Shown piece by piece: positions 44,168 to 54,790 of a DNA stretch of 64,000 nucleotides. The notes under the pieces were generated by a model. That model did not search any database. It saw nothing but the letters and a program-made list of their open reading frames with translations, and was not told where the DNA came from. Source of the stretch: Neodiprion pinetum (taxonomy: Eukaryota > Arthropoda > Insecta > Hymenoptera > Diprionidae); contig NC_060237.1 of the NCBI RefSeq assembly GCF_021155775.2, positions 16,638,970 to 16,702,969 of the forward strand. Reading direction: 5' to 3'. Both the position numbers and the translations under genes were made by a program. Within the stretch, counting starts at the first letter, position 1. Every line of letters begins with the position of its first letter.

Positions 44168-47100
44168 TCAAATATCATGACGAGTTTTTAATTTATCTGA
44201 AGCCATAGAAATTCTATTCCTAGCAAAGTGATGAATTTCTTCTAAACGTTGTTGTAATAAAAAGGCATAATCTGTTTGATGCTGTCTTTGCACAGGAACA
44301 GGGCCTTTCTCTAAATCTGACGGAAGTCGAAGATTTCTTCCAGTAAGCATGAGGGCTGGCGTCTGCTTCGTCGTCTCATGAATCGCAGATCTGTAAGATA
44401 AGAGGAAGAAAGGGATCCAGGAGTCCCAGTCTCTCTGATTCTGCTCTACGAAGGACGATAAATATTGTAGCAAGGTTCGATTCAGACGCTCTATCATGCC
44501 GTCAGATTGCGGATGCAAAGGAGTTGTACGAGTTTTTCTAACCCCTAAAATCTGAGTAACCTCTTTCATTAAGGTTGACTCAAAATTTCGGCCTTGATCA
44601 GTATGAAGTTCTAGAGGAACTCCGTGTCTACAAATAAACTCTTTAACGAATGCCTGTGCTACAGTAGAGGCTTCTTGATCAGCGAGAGGAACCACTTCAG
44701 GCCACTTAGTAAAATAATCAGCAATTACCAGAGCATATTTATTTCCAGAATGGGTTATCGGGAGAGGTCCGAGAATGTCCATCGCTATCCTTTCAAATGG
44801 AGCTCCCACGTTGTAAATTTGAAGAGAGCTTTGTCCCTTCGCTCGAGGTCCTTTCTTTGCCGTGCAGATTCGAAATCTTCGACACCAATCTTCAACGTCC
44901 ATCCGGCAACGGGGCCAAAAGTAGAAGTTGCGAATTCTGCCCAAAGTTTTATTTGAAGCGAAGTGTCCGCCTGCAGGAGAATCATGATAAAGAGCAAGAA
45001 TCTCCGGAACTCGTGACCTGGGAACCAAAAGTTGCCACCTGATTTCTTTCAAATCTGCAGATTCCCATTTTCGGTATAAAATTCCATCAATTATAAGGAT
45101 AGAGTCCCATTGAGCCCAATAAATTTTCAAATCTGGCTCGGCTAACGATATATCCTGCCAGTCCGGGCGAGTTTCTGCTTCTTTCCAAGACTTCACTTGA
45201 TTCAAAGTGTCGTCCTCTTGTTGCGATTTTCTCCATTCCTCCTGGTTATTTTCGAAAGAAATCTTCCGTATTATAAGAGAGCGGTCACGATTTTTCTCTA
45301 ATCGTGCACACTGTTTACACTCTGGCATTTCCTCGCAGGGTCTTCGAGAGAGAGCATCGGCGTTTCCATGATGAATTCCTGCTCGATGACGAATGTCAAA
45401 ATCGTACTGACCGAGCCTTTCTGACCATCTAGCTACCTGACCTTCGGGAGATTTGAACGAAAGTAGCCACCTGAGAGAAGCATGATCTGTACGTATCAAA
45501 AATCTTCTGCCGTACAAATAATGGTGAAAATGTACTACGGTCTTAACGACAGCTAAAAGCTCTCTACGAGTGACACAATAATTCCTCTCGGTTTTACTCA
45601 AAATTCTGCTGAAATAGCTTATCACTCTCTCTTGACCTCCCTGAATTTGTGACAGAACCCCGCCTATTCCTGAAAGAGAGGCATCCGTATCTAAAATAAA
45701 AGGAATTTCGACCTCTGGATAAGCTAAAATCGGCGAAGAAATAAGATTTTCTTTTAATTTCTTGAAAGCCTCTTCGCATTCCGGGGTCCAATCAAAAGGA
45801 ATCTTGATTCCGGTCAAGTGATGGAGAGGTTTAGCTTTACTAGTGAAACCTTTTACAAATCTTCTGTAATACGTACAAAGGCCTAAAAAGCTTTGAATTT
45901 GTTCTTTATTCTTAGGTGTCGGCCAAGAAGAAACCTTCTCTATTTTGGATGGGTCGGTCTTCACACCTTGTGCTGAAACGATATGTCCGAGGAAGCCTAC
46001 TTCTTTCTGGAACAGATGGCATTTTTTCGGGCTCATTTTCAGGCCTGCTTGCTTCAGCCTAGCGAAAACTTGTCTGAGATTTTGAACTTCTTCTTCAAAG
46101 TTCTTGCCAAAAACGATTATATCGTCTAAATAAACGAGGCATATTTTGCCAGTGAGCCCATGGAGAACAGCCTCCATCATTCGTTCAAAGGTAGCCGGGG
46201 TATTACTCAAACCAAACGGCATAACCTTGAACTGCCATAATCCTCCTAAACCCGTAACAAAAGTTGTTTTTTCTTTATCTAGAGGATCCATTTCGACCTG
46301 CCAGTATCCACTCTGAAGATCTATGGTGCTGAACCAAGTTGCACCAGCTATCAGGTCGAGTGTCTCGTCGATTCTGGGTAGAGTGTAAGAATCTTTCTTC
46401 GTTATATCGTTCAGCTTCCTATAATCGATACAAAATCGTTTGGATCCGTCCTTTTTGTTAACAAGGACGATTGGTGAGGCCCAGGGACTAGACGATGGTT
46501 CAATCACATCGTTCTTTGGCATGTCTTCCACAAGCTTCTTCACCTCTTCTCGGGCGTTGAGAGCGAGTCTTCGAGGAGCTTGTTTTATTGGCGAACTCTC
46601 TCCGACGTCGATCTTGTGCTTGACAGAAGTACATCGGCCCTTATCACCACTATCTTTGGCGAAAGAATCTATAAATTCTAGCAAAAGAGATTTAAACGAT
46701 TCTACCTGAGCTGAATTCAACGAAATCGAAGATTTCTCAACAAGGCTCCATAAATGTAAAGGGAAATGTTGTTGAAAATCATCCTCTGAAAGTTCTATTT
46801 CCCGAATTCTAGGAGGAGTCCAATAAATTCCATTTCTATTTGTACAAAGAGTTATTTCGCGATTGTTTGAAGCTAGTGAATTTCTCTTAGTCGAGATAAC
46901 ACAGTCATGAGCTGTAGGAAAGTCTATTCCCAAAATACCTTCATCCTCTATATCTGCTATAAAAACCTTATGTGGAGAGTCGATACACCCAAAAAGATTA
47001 ATTTGGACAGTAACCTGTCTCAAAACCGGGGTCGTCTCTCCAGTGGCCGTTCGCAGAGATAAAGAGGGAACAATCTGGTCATCGGATTTAAAGAGATCCG

Positions 47101-47277
47101 ATCGAACTACGGTTATTTCCGCGCCCGTGTCTATTACCCATAGACAATCGACGCCATTTACAGTACCGCGCGCGTAAAGACCAGACTGTTGTAGACTTCT
47201 AATTAAAAACTGTTCTCTAAGAGGGCTTTCACTCCTAACAATCTGCGATGATTTTCGCCCCGACAAATCATCTGGAA
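44168..47277 (-). pseudogene. pol: Pol polyprotein of gypsy, truncated by a TGA
   Basis: Domains (residues counted from the first codon of the 1,032-residue frame): protease DTGAEITVV (46-54); RT with FCIDYRKLND, STIDLQSGYWQVEMD and LVYLDDIIVFG (about 250-400); RNase H with DTDASLSGIGG and HHGNADALSRR (about 530-650); integrase with zinc-binding HDSPAGGHF...C (about 740), then DILGPLPI, HTDQGRNF and a Glu in SDGMIERLNRT (DDE). In the integrase zinc site the first Cys of CxxC appears to be Phe (WCRRFRICTAKK). TGA at 44168-44170 stops the frame; in the same frame follows the GPY module (NWEGPYLVVNRIND), so integrase loses its C-terminal part. Translation is expected by -1 frameshift from gag. 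Confidence 0.9.
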
Positions 47278-47287
47278 TTAGTTTTTT
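47278..47287 (-). promoter_or_regulatory. Programmed -1 frameshift site A_AAA_AAC at gag end
   Basis: In the gag frame the last codons are CCA AAA AAC TAA; the heptamer A AAA AAC (47281-47287) is the canonical slippery sequence. A slip by -1 reads CTA ATT CCA next, exactly entering the pol frame, which is open from there. Pol has no ATG near its start, so this slip probably makes Gag-Pol. Confidence 0.8.
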
Positions 47288-48972
47288 GGGTGAGTTCCTG
47301 TTGAAGAACTCGACTGAGGATTTGCTTCCCCTATTTCTATATTTTTCTTACGCCAGTTATAAGAGTTTGGATTCAAGCCTTGCATCGGTTCTCTACTAAT
47401 TTTTTTAATTAGAACACAATGATTGGCGTCGTGGCCTGTTTTTTTACAAAATATACAAGTCAAGCCGGTTTGACTTGTCACGACCGCGTTCTTATTTACA
47501 CGCTTGTTTTTCTGGTTTTGAAAAGAACCTCGATTTCTTGGTTTAAAATTATTATTGTTATTTTTATTTCTATAATTTTGAGGCGTTGGCTCCTCCAAGT
47601 GTTCAAAACTTCGTCTTTCTGAAGTGCTTTCAGACACCTCAATCCGACGAAGCCTGCTCAACCCAAAATATTGTTTCCTCATTGCCTCCACCTCGAGGGC
47701 TTTGGCCGTTGCCCCCCGCAGAGAAGTGAGATCCGATGTCCCAACGGCCATTTTAATTTCTGGATCATTGATTGCATTTAAGAAAGCTTGTGTCGCTAAT
47801 AAATTACGAGACGACTCGTGATCTGGCAAAGATATACGAGAAAGCCGTTCAATATCTTGACTGAGAGACGCGAGGTCTTCGTCTCGTCCTTGTCTTCTAG
47901 TCCGTAATTGAGCTGTGTACAGTTTTGTCAAGTGGTCATTTCCATATCTTAATTTAAGCGTGGAGCTAAGTTTTTCATAGTCGGAAATTTCTTCCTCAGA
48001 CAATGCCGTTAAAACATTCAAAGCCGGCGTTCGAAGACAAGAGGCAAGACTGTGGGCCCTCATGGCGGAGTCCCACTGGTTATGTTTTGCAATCGTATTA
48101 AACTGGCGTTCATAATCTGCCCATGGAATCTTTTCATCAAAAATTGGCGGTTTTAAAGGATAAAAAGGTTTCTCGTTAATTTGAGAAGCAACTCCAGGAA
48201 ATCTTGTATTATTTAATTGGCTTAAATGGGAATAACGAGGTTGAACGTGAGGCAAAGGCTCGGAAAAGCCAACCTCATTATTAACTGTTACTCTACCAAT
48301 TGGGGATTCATCTATTCCCCTAATAAAAGGCGCAGACCTTGAGTCTCGTACATCCTGGAACTGTCCTGGATGTTGGACCTGTCGAACAGCGGGAACGGGA
48401 ACAGAAGAGGGAACAGAAGAGGGAAGCGGAGTAACGACTCTGGAACCTCGTGGGGTGACAGCCGGTTCTCCTGAGCCGTTCACCTGATGAACAGCCTGAA
48501 GAGCTGCCACAGTCGTCCGGAACAGTTCGTGCAGACTAGTCTCGGATCGCTCTTGAGCTTCTCTATCAAGCCTGCGCTGCTCCAACTGAGAGGCAATTTC
48601 CCTTTCTCGTTGTTCTTGTTCTCTTTTTCGCTGCTCCAACTGAGAGGCAAGTTCTCTTTCTCGTTGTTCCTGTTCTCTTTTTCGCTGCTCCAACTGAGAG
48701 GCAAGTTCTCTTTTTCGTTGTTCCTGTTCTCTTTTTCGCTGCTCCAACTGATCAAGAAACAGCTGAAGAAGTTGCTGTTGTTGGCGCTCAGCGGCTTCTT
48801 GTTGTTGAGACATGATCTTCAGTAGATCAATTTGAGAGATTGTCGAAGGAATTGGACGAGGGTCCACTGAAGGTGATGGAATCGTTTCAGGGACCCGCGG
48901 ATTCTCCATAACGAAAGGTTCTTCTCCGCCACTTTCCCTTCGACGTGAGCGCGTCAAACGACTGTTGCTCAT
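47278..48972 (-). CDS. gag: Gag polyprotein of gypsy
   Basis: 564 residues from an ATG (MSNSRLTRSRRR) to TAA at 47278-47280. The N-terminus is basic. Residues about 70-145 form a long coiled coil made of tandem 18-residue units of the type QLEQRKREQEQRERELAS (about four copies, visible as 54-bp DNA repeats at 48570-48755). The capsid-like core contains FDEKIPWADYERQF, LRTPALNVLTALSEEE and LKLRYGNDH. One zinc knuckle CIFCKKTGHDANHC (CX2CX4HX4C) near residue 510 would bind RNA. Gag assembles the particle in the cytoplasm. The frame is intact. Its last codons form the frameshift site. Confidence 0.92.
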   Translation of the reverse strand: MSNSRLTRSRRRESGGEEPFVMENPRVPETIPSPSVDPRPIPSTISQIDLLKIMSQQQEAAERQQQQLLQLFLDQLEQRKREQEQRKRELASQLEQRKREQEQRERELASQLEQRKREQEQREREIASQLEQRRLDREAQERSETSLHELFRTTVAALQAVHQVNGSGEPAVTPRGSRVVTPLPSSVPSSVPVPAVRQVQHPGQFQDVRDSRSAPFIRGIDESPIGRVTVNNEVGFSEPLPHVQPRYSHLSQLNNTRFPGVASQINEKPFYPLKPPIFDEKIPWADYERQFNTIAKHNQWDSAMRAHSLASCLRTPALNVLTALSEEEISDYEKLSSTLKLRYGNDHLTKLYTAQLRTRRQGRDEDLASLSQDIERLSRISLPDHESSRNLLATQAFLNAINDPEIKMAVGTSDLTSLRGATAKALEVEAMRKQYFGLSRLRRIEVSESTSERRSFEHLEEPTPQNYRNKNNNNNFKPRNRGSFQNQKNKRVNKNAVVTSQTGLTCIFCKKTGHDANHCVLIKKISREPMQGLNPNSYNWRKKNIEIGEANPQSSSSTGTHPKN

Positions 48973-49017
48973 AGTTTATTTCACGCACTGAATCGACTTA
49001 ATTGAAAAGAAACTCAA

Positions 49018-49037
49018 GATCCCGCTTCTGACACCAA
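49018..49037 (-). promoter_or_regulatory. Primer binding site of gypsy
   Basis: Directly after the 5' LTR the element reads TTGGTGTCAGAAGCGGGATC, with the TGG expected to pair with a tRNA CCA end. The tRNA species is not identified. Confidence 0.65.
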
Positions 49038-49319
49038 TGTAACGTACTTTGACGTTACGGAAAATAAATATGGATCCGCAAGTTTAATTATCAAGTCAAA
49101 AGAAATCAAGAGCGTGAATAAAATGTTGTGAAAATGCTTTAATGCAAGATATGTGTTTCTCGTTTAAAGTCTGAAACAAGACTGTTTTTGCAATAATGTT
49201 GGTTGACGCAGCAACCTTATTCTTTTGAAAGACATAAGAGGTTTATAAACGTCTTTTATCTATGCTGACTACTTGATCATTAAAGAGGGGCAAAACGGGT
49301 GATTTCACCCTTTGTAACA
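49038..49319 (-). repeat. 5' LTR of gypsy
   Basis: 282 bp. In element direction it begins TGTTACAAAGGGTGAAATCA and ends GTACGTTACA. Gag starts only 65 bases beyond it, so the leader is short. Confidence 0.93.
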
Positions 49320-49476
49320 ATATATAAACATGCAACCACGCATGGTCAAAGTCTATGACCCTCTCCGACGAATCCTTCCACATTTTTAAGAAAACTCAAG
49401 GGTCACTAAATCTTAACATTAGGTAATATCAGGATTAAATCATAAAATTACAGAAACAAGATAATCGAAGAAATTA

Positions 49477-49497
49477 GGGGGGGGGGGGGGGGGGGGG
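49477..49497 (+). repeat. Run of 21 G
   Basis: Homopolymer between the foldback and the hAT element. Its length is likely to be unreliable in assembly. Confidence 0.9.
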
Positions 49498-49587
49498 TAG
49501 CAAGAGAGGAAGAAAACTAGTGGGAAAGATAGTGTTGCACGATTTATATCGATATTTACTGATATCGATAACTAGAGATCTAAATAT

Positions 49588-49825
49588 TGTAACATTTTAA
49601 TACGTTACGGAAAAATGCAGGTTCGCGAGCTTATTTAGAGAATCAATTAAAAGCGAAAATAAAATGTTGAGGAAATGTTTTAATGGCAAGGTACGTGTTT
49701 TCGGTTCAGAGTCTGAAACAGGACTATTCATTCCAAGACATGAGACGTTTATAAACTTCGCTTATCTATGATTGTTACTAGATCATTAAAAGGGGGTAAG
49801 ACGGGTGATTTCACCCTTTGTAACA
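49588..49825 (-). repeat. Solo LTR of the gypsy family
   Basis: TGTAACATTTTAATACGTTA...TTTGTAACA, 238 bp, same orientation as the full element's LTRs but with many differences and gaps. Flanks ATAT / ACAT. Older than the full copy. Confidence 0.85.
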
Positions 49826-49960
49826 ACATCTATATTTTTCAGCGATATTTACGTACTCGATGATCAGTAATATCGATATTTTTACTGCAATTTTAATAAG
49901 AGTGTATCAAAATCATGCGAACTCGTGAGTCTAGTTAGTCGGGCGTCTAATATGGATATA

Positions 49961-51892
49961 CAGGGTGAGTCAGTTAAAACGATCAGAATGGGAGGAGCTC
50001 AGTTGACGGATCAGGCCGTACCTCTTAGCCAATCTGGAGCGAGTCAATTGAAACGGCGAGAATGGGAGGAGGTTTGTCGACGGATTAGGCCGTAGCCCTC
50101 AGCCAATCTGGCATATGTTTAGCATAGCGTCGAAAAGTCATTAGTGTTATTATTGAAGTAAGGTTCGAAATCTACATGCATGTCACCACTATGGATAAGA
50201 AACAATAATCACGTATGACAACAAAGAAAAGACGACAGTACGAAATGTCAACATTTAGGTTTGTGTTGGCATATGAATGTCATTTTTACTCATCGGCCTA
50301 GCAAAGCATAGTTTAAACAGTGTGATCAGAGGAATCGAACGTATCTGACGTACATGGAGATGGCCCCTTATAGTGTCAGTGAATATGCGGATATGCTACT
50401 TGTTTACGTTGAGTGCCGAAGAAGTGCCGTACTTGCTGCAAGAGTTTATAGGGAGAAATATCCGGATAGGTAAGGAAGAGAAGCATGTTGATTGAAGGAA
50501 TTGCAGAAATAATTATTTTACTGCTATAATATTATTATTATACAGTAATAGTTCGTTACATCTCATTGCCTTTCTACCAATTTTTCTTTTAGAGAAAATA
50601 GCCCTGACCACCGAGTTTTCTCACGTCTGGAGGCCAGGTTACGCGAGACAGGAAGCGTAAAAAAAAAGTACGCGTCAGATCTCGCACCGCGACTGGGGGC
50701 GTTATGGAGGAGTTTGTTTTAGCTTCTATTGCCGCTGATCCACACATTAGTACCCGGGAAATGAGTCGCGATATCGTTGACATTAGCCAATCATCCGTGT
50801 CAAGAATTATAAGAAGACATAAATTTCATCCGTACCACGTTAATCTTGTGCACGAACTGCATGGAGATGATTACATGAATAGAATGGTTTTTTGCCATTG
50901 GCTTTCGGACCAATTACTATTTGCGAATGATATTTCTTTAGAATTAATTTTGTTTTCGGATCAATCGCGTTTTAATAACACTGGAATAGTAAATAGGCAT
51001 AATATGCATTATTGGTCCCCAGAAAATCTTCACTGGATGCGACAAACTGCATTTCAAAATCAGTGGGGTGTAAATGTTTGGGCCGGGATCATAGGGGACT
51101 ACATTATAGGACCCTATTTTTCGATGGGCATCTAACAGGTGCTCGATACCTTGATTTTTTACGGAATATCCTGCCTCAACTGCTAGAAGATGTACCCCTG
51201 CATATCCGCCTGCAGATGTGGTTCCAGCATGATGGTGCGCCACCGCATTATGCGAGATTTGTTCGAGATCATTTGAATAGCATGATTGATTTATTAGACA
51301 TTCAACTAGACGTAGTTTCAGAAATGTCGATGTAAAAATTATTTTCCTTGTTTAAAGCCACTTTTCCACAGCGATGGATTGGGAGAGGCAGCATTAAGCC
51401 GTGGCTAGCAAGATCTCCAGATCTTACCCCACTGGATTTCTTCCTCTGGGGATACGTTAAAAGCAAGGTTTATAAAACTCAACCTCTAAACTTGGAGGAT
51501 TTGAAAAATAGAATTACCGCAGCATGTCGCTCGATCACTCCGGCGACATTACAAGCCGTGCGACAGTCCATGCAAAACCGACTGCATCTATGTATTGAAA
51601 AGAAAGGGGAGCAGTTCGAACACTTTCTGCAATGATACAATTCAATGGCTAATAAACTCTTATTATGATCCCTCACTTGTTGTCATATCGTGACTTTATT
51701 TCGTATTACCACTGAATACCTGTAGGCGGACTGCGGACTTTGATATCAACACGCGGGCTACGGCCTAATCCGTCAACAAAGCTCCTCCCATTCTCGGTGT
51801 TTCAATTGACTCGCTCCAGATTGGCTAAGAGGTACGGCCTGATCCGTCAACCGAGCTCCTCCCATTCTGGCCGTTTTAACTGACTCACCCTG
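49961..51892 (+). mobile_element. Tc1/mariner-superfamily element, 1,932 bp
   Basis: It sits between TA dinucleotides (49959-49960, 51893-51894). Ends CAGGGTGAGTCAGTTAAAAC are inverted at 51892. Each end carries two direct subrepeats of about 75 bp (GTCAGTTAAAACG...AGCCAATCTGGA and GTCAATTGAAACGG...AGCCAATCTGGC), so the inverted region is about 150 bp. It encodes a broken transposase with one intron. Confidence 0.88.
50354..51635 (+). pseudogene. Mariner-type transposase, one intron, frameshifted
   Basis: Exon 1 from ATG 50354 to 50469 (MAPYSVSEYADMLLVYVECR ... REKYPD, a helix-turn-helix start). Intron 50470-50592 (GTAAGG...TTTTAG). Exon 2 continues NSPDHRVFSRLEARLRETGS, shifts frame at an A-run (about 50660), then MEEFVLASIAADPHISTREM, SSVSRIIRRHKFHPYH, the first catalytic Asp in LFSDQSRFNNTGI, VNVWAGIIGDYIIGPYF. 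Another shift at about 51120 leads to LLEDVPLHIRLQM and the second Asp in QHDGAPPHYARF. A third break near 51335 leads to RWIGRGSIKPWLARSPDLTPLDFFLWG (trimmed: SPDLTPLDFFLWG), with the third acidic residue, and NFEHLL-like FEHFLQ at the end. At least three frame breaks; dead. Confidence 0.82.
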
Positions 51893-52477
51893 TATGAATA
51901 CACAGGGCTGGCCTATAACTTACCATACTGACCGGCTGAAATAGGCATCGGATACAAATATACAGAATAACTCACTCGAGGAAGAGAGAGAAAAGCATTC
52001 CGCTCATTATCGCGGTTCGTTTATTCGCTGGGTGTTATTAACTGTAAATCCACAATAAAATGCTGATAACAAAAATAAATTCCTATTGTAAGTAATGTTG
52101 GCTATTACTTATTGTGTGTTTACTCTAGACTACTTCAAAATAAATCGATCGACAAAGCTTCTAAGTAGCTGTGTATCGCATATCATCAATAAGATTTATT
52201 GAATTTAGTCACGAAAACTGTATTCAATTGCAGGTTATATAATTTTTGGCAAACTACTCTTTTCGAGTTAGTCTTCTACAAGGTATTTTCATACGGGCTG
52301 CAATGAAATCGTAAGTCGTAATAGTATGCGCACATTTCTTCTCAGCCTGAAATTTACTGATCACAATGATTATTATTAGTAATAATTCGATTGAAAGATG
52401 AAATTTGTGTATTTTTTAAAAATCACACGGAATTGAGATGATATATTTAGAATCTAGTTACCTAATCAAATTACTTT
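51893..52477. other. hAT 5' region, no gene seen
   Basis: AT-rich sequence between the mariner insertion and the transposase relic; part of the hAT element. Confidence 0.5.
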
Positions 52478-54790
52478 TTGTATTCAGTAGTCAAGTTGAA
52501 GAGCGAAGTGTGGAAATTTTTTATACGGAATACAGACGGTATTAATTCAGAATGCAAGTTGTATGACAAAATCATAAAATGTGCGAATAATACAAGGAAT
52601 GTAAATTCACATTTCAATAGTACACACCCAGAGATTCATTATAAGACAGACAAAGAGAAAACCACGACTTCCACCACCAGTCTAAAAAATGCTGAGAATA
52701 TAGATCAGTCTTGTAAAAATGTTCGAAGATTCAAATAAGAAAAGAAGCGATAACTACTTAAAGGGTTTTGCTAACAAAGGAGAAAGTCCTATTAAAAAAT
52801 TGAAAAAATATACAGATGTCGATGCAATCGGCATTATCAAAACTGGAAATTGTTCAAATGACACAAAAGTTGTAAAGAATATAGAAACTCATTGAAGAAT
52901 TGATTCTGTCCTATCCAATCAACGAAGATTCGGAGATAAGATTCATTACCCGTTTCTAAATTTACGATAATATCGATATAAAACAGTATTTTCAACTTAT
53001 TTCTCAGAACTTTTCGAAGTATATTGGTGTCTCTAAAAATTCAAATTTAGATACATTGATGCAGATAATTAATAGTTATTTGATATCCGAATTTCCGCAG
53101 AATTTTTGTGAAACTATACAATTTTTCAAATATAATTTTCTTTCATTTTCCGTAGTTTATTTGAAATAGTACGCCTCTAATAATTATCTTATTTCATATA
53201 TTTCCACGTCTACAGAAGGGCGAGTAAAATATACAGGAACAACAAATAGGTTATTGTTCGTGATAGCTAAGCATATGATGCCATACAATTGTGTAGGAAA
53301 TGATGTTTTTAAGACATTTGTAAATTTCATAGCTCTACTCCATAAAATTCTGAATAGGAATTATATAACAGAGAAGATGTCTATAAAATATCAGCTGTTA
53401 AAAGAGAACATCAGAAAGAAATTTTCCGAAATAAATCACATATCATTCACAACAGATATATGGGCAGATACTAAAATACAAGACGCTATTTAGGTTCAAC
53501 AACTCACTTCATTGAGAGCAATGAAATGAAATCATTCATGGTTAGTGTATTGGAATTAAACGACAATCATAATTCGCACAATTTTGAAAATTGGCTGACA
53601 GTTATAAATAGATTGGAGTATATCAAAACCTAAGAATTCAGTTATCGTAACTGATAATGCTTCTAATATTGTCAAAACTGCTAAAGATTTGTTTGCGACT
53701 GATAAACAGCTACCTTGTTTTGCACATACTCTGAATCTAGTTCAAGAGAAGATTTTTGAAGATAAAAAAGAGTCTCGCAACAAAGATGTACCGGGAAGTA
53801 TAACTAGAGTCAAATCAAAGTAACGTTGTTTCGCCATTCAGTCGCTGCAAGCGATAAGTTTAGAATGAAATCTCCAGTCAAGTTGATTCAAAGTAATAAA
53901 ACCAGATGGAACACAACATTAGATATGCTTGAAAGATGTGTGTTATTATCTGATCACATTGCAAATATATTCATAGAAATGGCCTCCAATACGATCCCTA
54001 AGCCATGGCAGTTATGGGTGAAGAAATAAATAGTGTCGCAGAGATGATTAACCTATTAAAACCTCGGAAAGATGCAACGGTTATTGTGTCAGGTGAAAAA
54101 TACGTCACTGCTAGTAAAATTCTACCATTAGTTAGAAACATGAAGAATCAATTGGATTGTATTGAGAAAAGTGCTATAGAAAGTCAATCTCTGAAAACGT
54201 TGATTTCAACAGAATTTGACAGGTGTTTTAAGGATATGAAGTTTAACCCAATACTGCACTCAACAACAATTCTTGTTCCGAGATACAAAAAGATGTATTT
54301 TACTGAAAATGTTTCTAAAGCAATAAACAAGATATCAGACACTATAAATATGAATATAATTGAGAAAGGTGAATCTAATCAAGATGATATTGTCACACAA
54401 CAGATATCTCACGAAACAGAGCATACAAACGACTCTTGGAGGTTAGATGACAAACCTCGCTCTAAAGTGAAAGCAACTCATCAAGCTAAAACAAATCTCA
54501 AAAATACAAAAAAACTAATTCCTATCGAAATCAGCTTTTATTTGTCTCAGCCTTGTATTTCTCGTAAAGAGAATCCCATTCAATTTTGGAATGAGCAGTC
54601 AAAATCCAATCTGTCTAAAATTGGCTTAAAATTTTTAACAATTGTTGCTACATGAGCCCCGTCTGAACGGCTCTTCTCTCGAGCATCTCTTATTTTAACA
54701 GACAAAAGAACGAGACTCACACCACAAAATTTTCAAGAGTTATTATTCCTAACTACTTTGACTTTAGAATATTGGCAAAGTGTCTTTTGA
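52478..54790 (+). pseudogene. hAT transposase, BED finger to dimerisation domain, broken
   Basis: Starts with a BED-like finger (SEVWKFFIRNTDGINSECKL ... NVNSHFNSTHPEIH) whose second Cys is Tyr (CKLY). Then fragments in order: DTLMQIINSYLISEFPQNF, RLLFVIAKHMMPYNCVGND, INHISFTTDIWAD (first catalytic Asp region, 53440), FGSTTHFIESNEMKSFMVS, SVIVTDNASNIVKTAKDLF (second Asp, 53640), LPCFAHTLNLVQEKIF, NKTRWNTTLDMLER, and after a lone TGA (54653) APSERLFSRASLILTDKRTR (trimmed: SERLFSRA), LTPQNFQELLFL. The last blocks are the hAT dimerisation region. Many stops and shifts; long decayed. Confidence 0.85.

Larger units (their letters stand above)
41291..49319 (-). mobile_element. Ty3/gypsy LTR retrotransposon carrying a deoxynucleoside kinase
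   Basis: 8,029 bp on the minus strand, flanked by ATAT (41287-41290, 49320-49323). Order in its own direction: 5' LTR (49319-49038), primer binding site, gag, -1 frameshift site, pol (protease, RT, RNase H, integrase), deoxynucleoside kinase in the pol frame, about 1.6 kb of non-coding tail, polypurine tract, 3' LTR (41572-41291). The LTRs differ at 4 of 282 positions. It interrupts the right arm of a palindromic foldback. Three TGA codons in the pol frame and some substitutions at active residues suggest it is recently dead or relies on relatives. Confidence 0.93.
38721..49391. mobile_element. Large foldback element, right arm split by gypsy
   Basis: Arms mirror around 40039.5: 38721 to about 39990 and about 40090-41290 plus 49324-49391. 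Without the gypsy and its TSD it is about 2.6 kb. The outer ends share TCTTAAAAATGTGGAAGGAT. Arms are nearly identical (visible differences are few, for example CACTCTACGGG against CGCTCTACGGG). Each arm starts with the GCGACGTTTCGG...CATCAGGCT motif. Open frames in the arms are symmetric by-products. No transposase was seen. Confidence 0.85.

Noticed and set aside
44624..46709. Plus-strand frames opposite pol
   Set aside because: Shadows of the pol coding strand.
48487..48825. Plus-strand frame with FSFSLLQLRG repeats
   Set aside because: Antisense of the gag coiled-coil repeats.
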